Shown: in pieces, positions 7,118 to 15,410 of the stretch | Layout: the number at the start of each line of letters is the position of its first letter | How positions within the stretch are numbered: the first letter of the stretch is position 1 | Assembly (NCBI RefSeq): GCF_020102855.1 | Contig: NZ_JADHZD010000007.1 | Span: 62,001-126,000, forward strand | Origin: Nocardioides lacusdianchii | GTDB taxonomy: Bacteria > Actinomycetota > Actinomycetes > Propionibacteriales > Nocardioidaceae | Length of the DNA stretch: 64,000 nt | Reading direction: 5' to 3' | Notes under the pieces: model-generated | Databases searched by the model: none | What the model was told of the DNA's origin: nothing | What the model saw: only the letters and a program-made list of their open reading frames with translations | Made by a program: the position numbers and the translations under genes

Positions 7118-8926
7118 ATGAGCGACGAAACTACCCGCGAGTTCAGCACCGTCGGCGTGATCGGCCTCGGCACGATGGGCGCCGGCATCGCCGAGGTCTT
7201 CGCCCGCAACGGCTTCACCGTCATCGGCGTCGAGCAGAACGACGCGGGCGTCCAGCGCGGTCGCGAGCACCTCGAGCACTCGACGGGCCGCGCGGTGAAG
7301 CGCGAGAAGATGACGACGGAGCAGCAGGCTGAGCTGCTCGGCCGGATCACCCTCACCACCGAGATGGCCGACCTGGCCGTCGCCGACCTCGTCGTCGAGG
7401 CCGTGGTGGAGTCGCTCGAGGTGAAGAAGTCGATCTTCCGCGCGCTGGACGACATCGTGCGCCCGGACGCGGTGCTCGCGACCAACACCTCCTCGCTCAG
7501 CGTCACCGAGATCTCCACCGCCAACGCCATGCCCGGCCGCGTGGTGGGCGTCCACTTCTTCAACCCCGCGCCCGTGCAGAACCTCGTCGAGATCATCAGC
7601 ACGGTGGTCACCGAGCCCGACGTCCTCGCCGACGTGCAGGGCCTGCTGCGCAGCCTGGGCAAGAACCCGGTGGTCTGCGGCGACAAGGCCGGCTTCATCG
7701 CCAACACGCTCCTCTTCGGCTACCTCAACCACGCCGTCGCGATGTACGAGGGCAAGTACGCCTCGCGCGAGGACATCGACGCGGCCATGCGCTTCGGCTG
7801 CGGCTACCCGATGGGCCCGCTGGCGCTGCTCGACCTGATCGGCCTCGACACCGCCTACGAGATCCTCGACACGATGTACAAGCAGGGCCGCGACCGCCTC
7901 CACGCGCCCGCGCCGATCCTCAAGCAGTACGTCACCGCCGGCCTGCTCGGTCGCAAGTCGGGCCGCGGCTTCTACACCTACGAGGCGCCCGACTCCCCGA
8001 TCGTGGTCGCCGACGCCCAGACCCCGAGCGCCGACGACAAGCCGCAGCTGCGGCACAGCATCAAGCTGGTCGGTGTCGTCGGCACCGGCACGATGGCCTC
8101 CGGCATCGTCGAGGTCTTCGCCAAGGCGGGCTACGACGTGGTCTTCACCGGCCGTGGCCAGGACAAGGTCGACGGCGTGCTGGCCACCATCACCAAGAAT
8201 TTCGACAAGCAGATCCAGCGCGGCCGCGCGACCGAGGAGCAGAAGTCCGAGGTGCTGGGCCGGGTGCGTGGCACCACGTCGCTCGACGACCTCAAGGACG
8301 TCGACATCGTGGTCGAGGCGATCGCGGAGGACCTCGCCATCAAGACCACGCTCTTCGAGAACCTCGACGAGATCTGCACGGGTGGTCGAGGAGGGGCGGG
8401 CGCGATCCTGGCCACCACGACGTCGTCGCTGCCGATCATCTCGATGGCCAAGGTGACCAAGCGTCCCCAGGACGTCATCGGCATGCACTTCTTCAACCCC
8501 GCGGCGATCATGAAGCTCGTCGAGGTCGTCTCCACCGTCGCCACCGACGAGGCCGTGACCGAGACCGTGCTCGCGCTGTGCGAGCGCGTCGGGAAGGTGG
8601 CCGTGAAGTGCGGCGACCGATCCGGCTTCATCGTCAACGCGCTGCTGTTCCCCTACCTCAACGACGCGGTCAAGATGCTCGAGGCGCACTACGCCACCGC
8701 CGATGACATCGACACCGCGATGAAGCAGGGCTGTGCCCTGCCGATGGGTCCCTTCGAGCTCCTCGACGTGGTCGGCAACGACGTGTCGCTGGCGATCCAG
8801 AAGGAGCTCTACCTTGAGTTCCGCGAGCCCGGCTTCTCCCCGGCGCCGCTGCTCGAGCACCTGGTGACCGCGGGCTACCTCGGCCGCAAGACCGGCCGGG
8901 GGTTCCGGGACTACAGCGCCCGCTGA
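7118..8926 (+). CDS. 3-hydroxyacyl-CoA dehydrogenase with two tandem dehydrogenase units
   Basis: A 602-residue NAD(P)-dependent enzyme that oxidises or forms 3-hydroxyacyl-CoA (3-hydroxybutyryl-CoA dehydrogenase/PaaH family). Two complete units lie in tandem. The first has the Rossmann motif GLGTMGAG at 16-23 and the catalytic-histidine segment GVHFFNPAP. The second has GTGTMASG near residue 325 and GMHFFNPAA near 450. Each is followed by its own helical substrate domain with a GRKSGRGFYTY or GRKTGRGFRDY end. There is no enoyl-CoA hydratase domain, unlike FadB. In the ethylmalonyl-CoA route it could supply or use hydroxybutyryl-CoA beside the thiolase and ccr. The ATG follows a GC-rich inverted repeat. 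Confidence 0.9.
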   Translation: MSDETTREFSTVGVIGLGTMGAGIAEVFARNGFTVIGVEQNDAGVQRGREHLEHSTGRAVKREKMTTEQQAELLGRITLTTEMADLAVADLVVEAVVESLEVKKSIFRALDDIVRPDAVLATNTSSLSVTEISTANAMPGRVVGVHFFNPAPVQNLVEIISTVVTEPDVLADVQGLLRSLGKNPVVCGDKAGFIANTLLFGYLNHAVAMYEGKYASREDIDAAMRFGCGYPMGPLALLDLIGLDTAYEILDTMYKQGRDRLHAPAPILKQYVTAGLLGRKSGRGFYTYEAPDSPIVVADAQTPSADDKPQLRHSIKLVGVVGTGTMASGIVEVFAKAGYDVVFTGRGQDKVDGVLATITKNFDKQIQRGRATEEQKSEVLGRVRGTTSLDDLKDVDIVVEAIAEDLAIKTTLFENLDEICTGGRGGAGAILATTTSSLPIISMAKVTKRPQDVIGMHFFNPAAIMKLVEVVSTVATDEAVTETVLALCERVGKVAVKCGDRSGFIVNALLFPYLNDAVKMLEAHYATADDIDTAMKQGCALPMGPFELLDVVGNDVSLAIQKELYLEFREPGFSPAPLLEHLVTAGYLGRKTGRGFRDYSAR

Positions 8927-8968
8927 GCGTCGTACGCCTCTCCGCCGCACCCGCGGAGTCTCGCCCCT

Positions 8969-9012
8969 GCGTCATACGAACCTGCACTCATGCGTGCGGA
9001 TTCGGATGACGC
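8969..9012. repeat. 44-nt palindromic repeat, copy A
   Basis: Begins GCGTCATACG, has CATG at its centre and ends ATGACGC, 44 nt in all with an imperfect stem. The same length, ends and centre recur at 9034-9077 and 28920-28963. It lies between two convergent genes. Confidence 0.8.
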
Positions 9013-9033
9013 AGCGCCGTCGGCCGGGATGTT

Positions 9034-9077
9034 GCGTCATACGAAGCACGACCCATGGGTGCGGGTTCGCATGACGC
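9034..9077. repeat. 44-nt palindromic repeat, copy B
   Basis: Second copy, 21 bp after copy A and in the same orientation, with the perfect core CCCATGGG. The outer 7 bp of stem are intact but the middle is mismatched. It lies 13 bp from the 3' end of the VOC gene and could end transcription from both sides together with copy A. Confidence 0.8.
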
Positions 9078-9090
9078 TGAGAGGCGGAGC

Positions 9091-9552
9091 TCAGTCGAGG
9101 CAGAACACGTTGCCCTCGGGGTCTGCCATCACCAGGTGGCCGGCGGTCATGGGCGGGGCGGGCTCGTGCCGCTCGACGCGCGTGGCGCCGAGCGCCACCA
9201 GCCGCTCGGCCTCCGACTCGAGCGCGGCCATCCGCTCCTCGCCGTCGAGGCCGGGAGCGGCGCGCAGGTCGAGGTGCACACGGTTCTTCGCGGTCGCGCC
9301 CTCGGGCACCCGCTGGAAGAACAGCCGCGGGCCGGCTCCGTCCGGGTCCTGCGCGGCGGAGGCGGAGTTCCACTCCGACTCCGGGACCCCCGCCTCGGCG
9401 AGGAAGGCGTGCCACGCCTCGAAGGGGTCCTGCCCCGGCTCCAGCTCGTGCCCGGGCGGCGGAGGGTTGACGTAGCCCATCGCGTCGGCCCAGAAGCGGG
9501 AGAGCGCCTCCGGGTCGTGGGCGTCGAAGGTCACCTGGATGGTCCGGCTCAT
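9091..9552 (-). CDS. VOC family (glyoxalase-like) protein
   Basis: A 153-residue vicinal-oxygen-chelate fold protein. It shows the usual halves: an N-terminal strand (TIQVTFDAHDPEALSRFW) with a metal-ligand-type His, NRVHLDL in the middle and MADPEGNVFCLD at the C-terminal end, where the Glu is the expected ligand. This subgroup is common in actinobacteria and has no assigned substrate. The ATG at 9550-9552 is preferred because MSRTIQV is the family-like start; a GTG at 9570 is also in frame. The gene ends close to the double 44-nt repeat and converges on the dehydrogenase gene. Confidence 0.83.
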   Translation of the reverse strand: MSRTIQVTFDAHDPEALSRFWADAMGYVNPPPPGHELEPGQDPFEAWHAFLAEAGVPESEWNSASAAQDPDGAGPRLFFQRVPEGATAKNRVHLDLRAAPGLDGEERMAALESEAERLVALGATRVERHEPAPPMTAGHLVMADPEGNVFCLD

Positions 9553-9601
9553 CAGTCCATCGTGGACCACCCCACCGACATCGGGCGACCCAGACGACGG
9601 C

Positions 9602-12019
9602 TCAGCGGCTGTCGACGACGAGCGCGGCCAGGCGCGCGCGGGTGTTGATGTCGAGCTTGCGGTAGATGTGGGTCAGGTGGGCGTCGACGGTGCGCGGCGA
9701 GACGAAGAGCTCCTCGGCGATCTGCCGGCTGGTGAGACCGTGCGCGACCCGGTCGGCGACCTGGCGCTCCGCGGCGGTCAGGGCGTCGAGGACCGACGGC
9801 ACGGCCGGTCCGGGCCGGGTGAACACGGCCGTCACCAGCGCGACGGCGTCGTCGGAGAGCTCGGCGCCGTCGATCCACTCGGCAGGCGCCCGGTGTGCCG
9901 GGACCACGTCGTAGTCGGCGGAGTAGCCCCACCGCACGGCCATGCGCGGCGTACGCAGTGCGAAGGCGGCCGCAGCCAGGAGCCGGGCCTCGGGGAGGTC
10001 GCGCGCCCGCGCCACCCCGGCGAGGCCGTCGAGCACGTCCGCGGCACGCAGCGGCAGCCGCATCGTGTGACAGCTGTCGAGGGCGGTGAGGTAGGTCGTC
10101 GTGGCCTGGTCGAGGTCGCCGAGGCCCACGAGCGCCCGCCCGAGCAGCAGCCGTGCCTCGACACCGTCGCGCCCCAGGCGTGCGGAGTCGGCGAGCGCCA
10201 CCACGTCGGCGGCGAGCCCCGCTGCCTGCTGGGTCTCGCCCGCCACGAGCAGGTCGCGCCCGTCCTGCGCGAGGACGGGGAGGCGTACGGCCCACGGCAG
10301 CGTGTCGCGCACGACGTCCCTGGCCCGCCACGTCGGGTCGATGCCGCGCAGCAGCGTCTCGGCCAGCAGCCCGACCCGGTCCTCGGCGAGCTCGCGGGCC
10401 TCCAGCACCACCGCGCGGGCCCCGGCCACCGCCTCGGCGATCCGGCCCTGCTCGAGCGCGATGCGCGCGAGCACGGTGCGGGCGGAGAGGTCGATCCACC
10501 GCTCGTCGCGGCTGATCCGCGCGGGCATCGCGTCACTGACGGCCTGGGCCGCCTCGGCGAAGCGGCCCTGGGAGGCGTAGACGTCGGCAAGGGTGCGGGT
10601 CGCCTGGCGGCTGATCGATCCCTCGGGGTCGAGGCTGATCGCCCGCTTCGCCTCCGCCTCGGCGCGGGCGGTGTCTCCGGCGTCGAGGTGCATCTCGGCG
10701 CGGATGGACGCCGTCTTGGCCAGCTGCTCCTCGGGCCGCGGCGCTGCCGAGGCGTGCTCGTCGGCGCGGTCGAGCAGCCAGAGGCCCTCGTAGGTGCCGC
10801 GCACCTCCGAGGCCGCGATGCCGGCGCGGCGCGCGACCTGGGCTCCGATCTCCGAGGGGCCGTCGCCGCTCGACAGCGCGCCCTCGAGGATCTCGAGCGC
10901 CTCACGGGCGCGCATGGAGGTGTAGAGGGAGGAGAAGATCCGGTTGGCGACCGAGTAGCCCTCGGCGCGCGTGGCGGGGTCGGCGCAGGCGGTGAGGACG
11001 GCGTGGCGCATGGCGGGCAGGTCGCGCAGCCACTCGGCGTCCGCGGCGCCGTAGTTGTCGTGGTCGGGGGCGTGGCTCTGGGCCCAGGCGAGCAGGCCGG
11101 AGCCGACGGCCGCGACGTCGTCGGGACCGGCCAGCGCGCGGGCCCGACCGCGGATGGGGGAGAGCATGTCGAAGTGCCCGCGCTGGTCCACCTCGAGCAG
11201 GCTGCGGCGCACGAGGTTGCCCGCGAGCTCGGCGGCCTCGGCGGTGGACCGGTCGAGCGCGTGGGCGAGCACCCCCAGGCCGACGGGGAAGTCGAGCAGG
11301 CCGATGCGGCGCAGCGCAGTGGCGCTCGACGGGTCCAGCAGGCCGTGTGCGGAGTCGACGGCCTGGTCGAGGCTGACGGTGGACATCGCGTTGCTGAGCC
11401 CGACCAGCGCCGACTGCACGGCCACCTGCTCGATGAGGAGCGGCAGCCCGCCGGTGGCGCTCAGCAGGCGGCGTACCTCGTGTGCCTGCGAGGTGAGGTC
11501 GACGAGCGGTCCGCCCGCGGCGCGGATGCCGCGCAGGAACAGCTCCACCGCAGGGCCCTCGAGCGGCGCACGCTGGTGGGGCACGGGGAGCGGCCCCACG
11601 CGTACGACGGACTCGTGCGGCTCGCCGGCCGTGGTGCGCGCGGTCACGGCGACGCGTACGTCGGTGGTGCCTTCGAGCATCGCCTCGATGGCCGGACCGG
11701 CGCCGGTGGCGTCGATGTCGAGGCCGTCGAGGACGAGCAGGCAGTCGCGCCCGTCGAGCGCGCGGCCGAGGGCGCCGGCCAGGGTGTCACCGGGCGCCGT
11801 CTCGGCGCCGAGGCTGCCGAGCGCGGCGAGGAGCACCTCGTCGAGGTGGTGCAGGGCGCGGGCGTCGACCCATGCGACACCCAGTCCCTCGGCGGCGTGG
11901 CGCACGAGCAGGGTCTTGCCGCTGCCGGGAGGACCGACCACGGTCACCCAGCGCGACTCCTCGAGCGCCCGGTCCAGCGCACGCCTGACGTCCTCACGAC
12001 CGAGACAGGGGGACAGCAC
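9602..12019 (-). CDS. LuxR-type (LAL/MalT-like) ATP-binding transcription regulator
   Basis: An 805-residue STAND-type regulator. Walker A is GPPGSGKT at 29-36 and Walker B is in CLLVLDGLDI near residue 94. A long helical middle part with TPR-like composition follows, and residues 745-805 form a LuxR DNA-binding domain (LTAAERQVADRVAHGLTSRQ, then SPRTVDAHLTHIYRKLDI). It is expected to bind ATP and an effector and to activate a target set; the target is unknown. The GTG start has TAGATT 6 nt upstream (12026-12031), a leaderless pattern. The divergent neighbour at 12230 is a candidate target, 210 bp away. Confidence 0.88.
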   Translation of the reverse strand: MLSPCLGREDVRRALDRALEESRWVTVVGPPGSGKTLLVRHAAEGLGVAWVDARALHHLDEVLLAALGSLGAETAPGDTLAGALGRALDGRDCLLVLDGLDIDATGAGPAIEAMLEGTTDVRVAVTARTTAGEPHESVVRVGPLPVPHQRAPLEGPAVELFLRGIRAAGGPLVDLTSQAHEVRRLLSATGGLPLLIEQVAVQSALVGLSNAMSTVSLDQAVDSAHGLLDPSSATALRRIGLLDFPVGLGVLAHALDRSTAEAAELAGNLVRRSLLEVDQRGHFDMLSPIRGRARALAGPDDVAAVGSGLLAWAQSHAPDHDNYGAADAEWLRDLPAMRHAVLTACADPATRAEGYSVANRIFSSLYTSMRAREALEILEGALSSGDGPSEIGAQVARRAGIAASEVRGTYEGLWLLDRADEHASAAPRPEEQLAKTASIRAEMHLDAGDTARAEAEAKRAISLDPEGSISRQATRTLADVYASQGRFAEAAQAVSDAMPARISRDERWIDLSARTVLARIALEQGRIAEAVAGARAVVLEARELAEDRVGLLAETLLRGIDPTWRARDVVRDTLPWAVRLPVLAQDGRDLLVAGETQQAAGLAADVVALADSARLGRDGVEARLLLGRALVGLGDLDQATTTYLTALDSCHTMRLPLRAADVLDGLAGVARARDLPEARLLAAAAFALRTPRMAVRWGYSADYDVVPAHRAPAEWIDGAELSDDAVALVTAVFTRPGPAVPSVLDALTAAERQVADRVAHGLTSRQIAEELFVSPRTVDAHLTHIYRKLDINTRARLAALVVDSR

Positions 12020-12229
12020 GGATCGAATCTATCGTCCCGGGCCGGAGAGATAGGTAGGACTACGGATGCCGACACCTGCAGGTTCGCGGGAGTCTTCTCG
12101 TGCGCCACGGGCGTGGGGACCGCACGAGGGGATGGTCCCGACGCCCACAGGCCACGTGCCGGAGCAGGTCGCACATCGTCGGGGGTCGATGGGCGGCCTG
12201 CTCTTGCAGGTTCTGCGTACGCTGGCTGC
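12020..12229. other. intergenic region with two divergent leaderless promoters
   Basis: No gene is seen in these 210 bp. TAGATT (12031-12026, minus) serves the LAL regulator and TACGCT (12218-12223, plus) serves the membrane protein. The stretch between is GC-rich and contains short dyads such as GGCCACGTGCC but no clear operator. Confidence 0.5.
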
Positions 12230-12991
12230 ATGGAACTCGTGCTCGTGCTCGTCGTCCTCGGAGGTCTCACGGCGCTCGCCGTGGGAGCCGGCAGGTCGAG
12301 CAAGAAGCGTGAGCTGGCCCGCGCCGAGGCCGAGGTCGCACCGGTGAAGAAGCTCGCCGAGGAGGACGTCACCGCCCTCGGCGTGGAGCTCCAGGACCTC
12401 GACATCGACCTCGCCGGGGAGCAGCTCGACCCGGGCGCCAATGCCGACTACCAGCGCGCCCTCGACTCCTACGAGTCCGCGAAGACCGCGGCCGCCGCGC
12501 TCACCCGCCCCGAGGACGTGCGCCACGTGACCGAGATCCTCGAGGACGGCCGCTACGCCATGGCGTGCGTGCGCGCCCGCGTCGCCGGTGAGCCCCTCCC
12601 GCAGCGCCGCCCGCCCTGTTTCTTCGACCCCCGCCACGGGCTGTCGGTGGCCGACGTGCCGTGGACCCCGCCCGGCGGCGCACCGCGCGACGTGCCCGCC
12701 TGCGCCCTCGACGTCGAGCGTGTCCGCGCCGGCGCCGAGCCCGACATCCGCAAGGTGATGGTCGGCTCGCGCCGGGTGCCCTACTGGCAGGGTGGTCGCG
12801 CCTACCAGCCCTACGCCCAGGGCTACTTCGGCACCTTCGGTCCGATGGACTGGATGTTCATGGGCATGCTCTTCGGCGGCGGCTTCGACGGCCTCGGCGA
12901 GGGCCTGGGTGCGGTGGGTGAGGGGCTCGGCGACATGTTCGGCAGCATCGGCGACGGCATCGGCGGGATGTTCGACGGCTTCGACTTCTGA
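12230..12991 (+). CDS. membrane-anchored protein of unknown function, Gly-rich C-terminus
   Basis: A 253-residue protein with one N-terminal membrane helix (MELVLVLVVLGGLTALAVG). An Ala/Glu-rich helical segment follows to about residue 110, then a conserved-looking block with CFFDPRHG near residue 130 and VPWTPPGGAPRDVPAC near 143-158. The end is a Tyr/Gly/Phe-rich tail (YAQGYFGTFGPMDWMFMG, then GLGEGLGAVGEGLGDMFG). Similar actinobacterial proteins are annotated only as hypothetical. The ATG is set by TACGCT 6 nt upstream. The two Cys residues in the central block may form a disulphide if the domain lies outside the cell. Function is not known. Confidence 0.75.
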   Translation: MELVLVLVVLGGLTALAVGAGRSSKKRELARAEAEVAPVKKLAEEDVTALGVELQDLDIDLAGEQLDPGANADYQRALDSYESAKTAAAALTRPEDVRHVTEILEDGRYAMACVRARVAGEPLPQRRPPCFFDPRHGLSVADVPWTPPGGAPRDVPACALDVERVRAGAEPDIRKVMVGSRRVPYWQGGRAYQPYAQGYFGTFGPMDWMFMGMLFGGGFDGLGEGLGAVGEGLGDMFGSIGDGIGGMFDGFDF

Positions 12992-13056
12992 GCCCGCACC
13001 ACCCCCTCGACGACCCTCCCGAGCGTGTCGCACCACCCGCACGTCAGGATGTCCCG

Positions 13057-13824
13057 GTGAGCCTGCACCGCACCGAGCTCGGCGAGACCGGGTCCCGCGT
13101 CGTCTTCTGTCACGGCCTCTTCGGCCAGGGCAGGAACTGGACCCAGGCCGCCAAGGCGCTGAGCGCCGAGCACCGCGTCCTGCTGCTCGACATGCCCAAC
13201 CACGGGCGGTCCCCGTGGACCGAGACCTTCGACTACCTCGAGCTCGCCGATCTGGTGGCCGCCGAGCTAGGTGACGAGCCGGTGGCGCTCGTCGGGCACT
13301 CGATGGGCGGCAAGATCGCGATGTGCCTCGCGCTGCGCCACCCCGAGCTGGTCGAGCGGCTCGCCGTCGTCGACGTCGCCCCGGTGGCCTACCCGAGCGG
13401 ACGCGAGTTCGTCGGCTACATCGACACCATGCAGGGCCTCGACCTGGCCGCACTGGGCTCGCGGGGCGAGGCGGAGGACGCCCTGCGCGAGGCGGTGCCG
13501 AACCCGGTGGTGCGCAGCTTCCTGCTCCAGAACCTGCGACGCGGCGACGACGGGTGGCACTGGCAGGTCAACCTGGACCTGCTCGGCGACTCGATGCCCG
13601 GTCTCACGGGCTGGCCCGCCGAGGCGCTCGGCGAGGTGACGTACGACGGCCCGGTGCTGTGGGTCGGTGGGGCGGACTCCGACTACATCGCCGACGAGCA
13701 CGCCGAGGAGATGGACCGCCGGTTCCCGCGCAACCGCCGGGTGCTGGTCAAGGGGGCCGGGCACTGGGTGCACTCCGAGCAGCCCGAGGTCTTCCTCGAG
13801 GTGCTGAGGCGCTTCCTGGCCTGA
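13057..13824 (+). CDS. alpha/beta-fold hydrolase
   Basis: A 255-residue alpha/beta hydrolase. The nucleophile is Ser82 in GHSMGG, an oxyanion HG pair lies at 19-20 (CHGLFGQGRNW) and the catalytic His is in GAGHWVHSEQPE close to the C-terminus. The layout resembles the esterase YbfF group (HGLFG, NHGRSPW). Substrate is unknown. The start is GTG; CAGGAT lies 6 nt before it, a weak version of the leaderless -10 seen elsewhere. It follows the membrane protein by 65 bp on the same strand. Confidence 0.85.
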   Translation: MSLHRTELGETGSRVVFCHGLFGQGRNWTQAAKALSAEHRVLLLDMPNHGRSPWTETFDYLELADLVAAELGDEPVALVGHSMGGKIAMCLALRHPELVERLAVVDVAPVAYPSGREFVGYIDTMQGLDLAALGSRGEAEDALREAVPNPVVRSFLLQNLRRGDDGWHWQVNLDLLGDSMPGLTGWPAEALGEVTYDGPVLWVGGADSDYIADEHAEEMDRRFPRNRRVLVKGAGHWVHSEQPEVFLEVLRRFLA

Positions 13825-13833
13825 GGGAGCGCG

Positions 13834-14370
13834 TCAGGCCTTCTGGCGGGCGCGGTAGGCGGCGACGGCCTCGCGGTTGCCGCAGGTGGTCGAGCAGTAA
13901 CGGCGCGAGCGGTTGCGGGACAGGTCGAGCACGACGTCGTCGCAGTCGTCGGCGGCGCAGCGGGCCAGGCGCGACATCTCGTCGGCCCGGATCACGTCGA
14001 CCATCGCCATCGCCGTCTCCACGATGACGCGCTCGTCGAGCGGTCGGTCCGGCTCCACGGCGTGCAGGTGCCAGTCCCACTGGTCGTGGCGCTGGAGCTG
14101 GGGGAGCGCCCGGGCGCGCGCGAGCATGCCGTTGACGATCCCCGCGGCCTCGTCCCGATCGGCGAGCAGCAGCTCGCGCAGGGCGGGTCGGAGGCGGCGC
14201 AGGGCCGCGAGCTCCTCGGCGCCGGCGTCGTGGCGCCCGGTGTAGGACCAGGACGCCAGGAAGCCGGAGAGGTCCTCGACCGAGCCGAGGGGGTCGCCCG
14301 GCTCGTCGGTCGAGTTCACCAGCGCGACCGCTGCCTGCAGGGCCGCGTCCGTGTCATCCGTGAAAAGCAT
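13834..14370 (-). CDS. CGNR zinc-finger regulator (ABATE domain)
   Basis: A 178-residue predicted DNA-binding stress regulator. The N-terminal 120 residues are the ABATE-type helical/beta domain, which is thought to bind a small ligand. The C-terminal 45 residues are the CGNR zinc finger with Cys138, Cys143, Cys159 and Cys163 (RYCSTTCGNREAVAAYR). It is transcribed away from the EamA exporter with a 32-bp gap, so it probably controls that gene and itself. TAATGT 6 nt before the ATG indicates a leaderless start. Confidence 0.87.
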   Translation of the reverse strand: MLFTDDTDAALQAAVALVNSTDEPGDPLGSVEDLSGFLASWSYTGRHDAGAEELAALRRLRPALRELLLADRDEAAGIVNGMLARARALPQLQRHDQWDWHLHAVEPDRPLDERVIVETAMAMVDVIRADEMSRLARCAADDCDDVVLDLSRNRSRRYCSTTCGNREAVAAYRARQKA

Positions 14371-14371
14371 G

Positions 14372-14401
14372 TTGACACATTACATCAGCGCGCTCTAGCG
14401 T
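14372..14401 (+). promoter_or_regulatory. promoter of the EamA exporter gene (TTGACA-18-TAGCGT)
   Basis: A -35 hexamer TTGACA (14372-14377) and a -10 hexamer TAGCGT (14396-14401) are spaced by 18 bp. This is the best-matching -35 in the window. It interleaves with the minus-strand -10 TAATGT of the CGNR regulator. Predicted transcription start is near 14408, close to an in-frame GTG at 14409. Confidence 0.6.
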
Positions 14402-14402
14402 C

Positions 14403-15410
14403 ATGACTGTGACGGCTTTGACTCATGACACCACGTCCTCCCGGACAGCGGCCGGCCTGCTCCTCGCGCTCGCCTCCGCCGCGAGCTTCGGCATGTCGGG
14501 CGCACTCGCCCGCGGCCTGCTCGACACCGGCTGGAGCGCCGGCGCCGCGGTCACCGTCCGCACCGTCCTGGCCGCCGTCGTCCTCCTGGTCCCCGGCCTG
14601 CTGGCGCTGCGCGGCCGCTGGCACCTGCTGCGCGACAACGCGGGCCTCATCACGCTCTACGGCATCACCGCCGTCGCCGGTGCCCAGCTGTGCTACTTCT
14701 ACGCCGTCACCTACATGCAGGTCAGCGTGGCGCTCCTGCTGGAGTACACCGCCCCGGTCGCGGTGGTCATGTGGCTCTGGCTGCGCCACGGGCAGCGGCC
14801 CTCCCGGCTGACGGTGCTCGGCGCCGTCCTGGCCGCCGGCGGCCTCGTGCTGGTGCTCGACGTCATCTCCGGTGCCGACCTCAGCGCGGTCGGTGTGCTG
14901 TGGGCGCTGGGCGCGATGGTGGGCGCGGCGTCGTACTTCATCATCTCCGCCGACGAGTCCAACGGGCTGCCGGGCATCAGCCTCGCCGCCGGTGGCCTGT
15001 TCGTCGCGAGCGTGGTCCTGTCGGCGGCCGGTGCCAGCGGGCTGCTGCCCTTCCGCGCCTCGACCGCGGACGCGGCCTACGACGGCTTCACCGTGCCGTG
15101 GTGGGCGACGGTGGTCGCGCTCGGCCTGGTGACGGCGGCCTTCGCCTACGTCACCGGCATCGAGGCGGGGCGTCGCCTCGGCAGCCGCCTGGCGTCCTTC
15201 GTCGCGCTCGGTGAGGTCCTCGCCGCCGTCCTCTGGGCGTGGTTGCTGCTCGGCGAGCTGCCGCGCACGATCCAGCTCGCCGGCGGGCTGCTGGTGCTCG
15301 CCGGCGTCGTCGTGGTCAAGCTGGGGGAGGGGCGTACGTCCCTCGTGGTGGAGCCGCTCCCCGAGCCCGAGCCCGATGCCGTGTCGGTCAGAGGGCGTCC
15401 TGCCGCTTGA
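14403..15410 (+). CDS. EamA/DMT family transporter
   Basis: A 335-residue integral membrane protein with ten hydrophobic segments in two EamA repeats (about residues 15-145 and 155-290), typical of drug/metabolite exporters of the RhaT/YdcZ type. Substrate is unknown. It is divergent from a CGNR regulator, a common arrangement for a regulated exporter. The ATG at 14403 gives MTVTALTHD; an in-frame GTG at 14409 lies 7 nt after the -10 box and could be the real leaderless start. Its 3' end overlaps the convergent AI-2E transporter by 23 bp. Confidence 0.87.
   Translation: MTVTALTHDTTSSRTAAGLLLALASAASFGMSGALARGLLDTGWSAGAAVTVRTVLAAVVLLVPGLLALRGRWHLLRDNAGLITLYGITAVAGAQLCYFYAVTYMQVSVALLLEYTAPVAVVMWLWLRHGQRPSRLTVLGAVLAAGGLVLVLDVISGADLSAVGVLWALGAMVGAASYFIISADESNGLPGISLAAGGLFVASVVLSAAGASGLLPFRASTADAAYDGFTVPWWATVVALGLVTAAFAYVTGIEAGRRLGSRLASFVALGEVLAAVLWAWLLLGELPRTIQLAGGLLVLAGVVVVKLGEGRTSLVVEPLPEPEPDAVSVRGRPAA

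Noticed and set aside
9539..12991. Very long plus-strand open frame opposite the LAL regulator gene
   Set aside because: It is an antisense shadow produced by high G+C; the translation is Gly/Arg/Ala/His-rich with no domain. Only its last 253 codons (from 12230) are real, with their own promoter.
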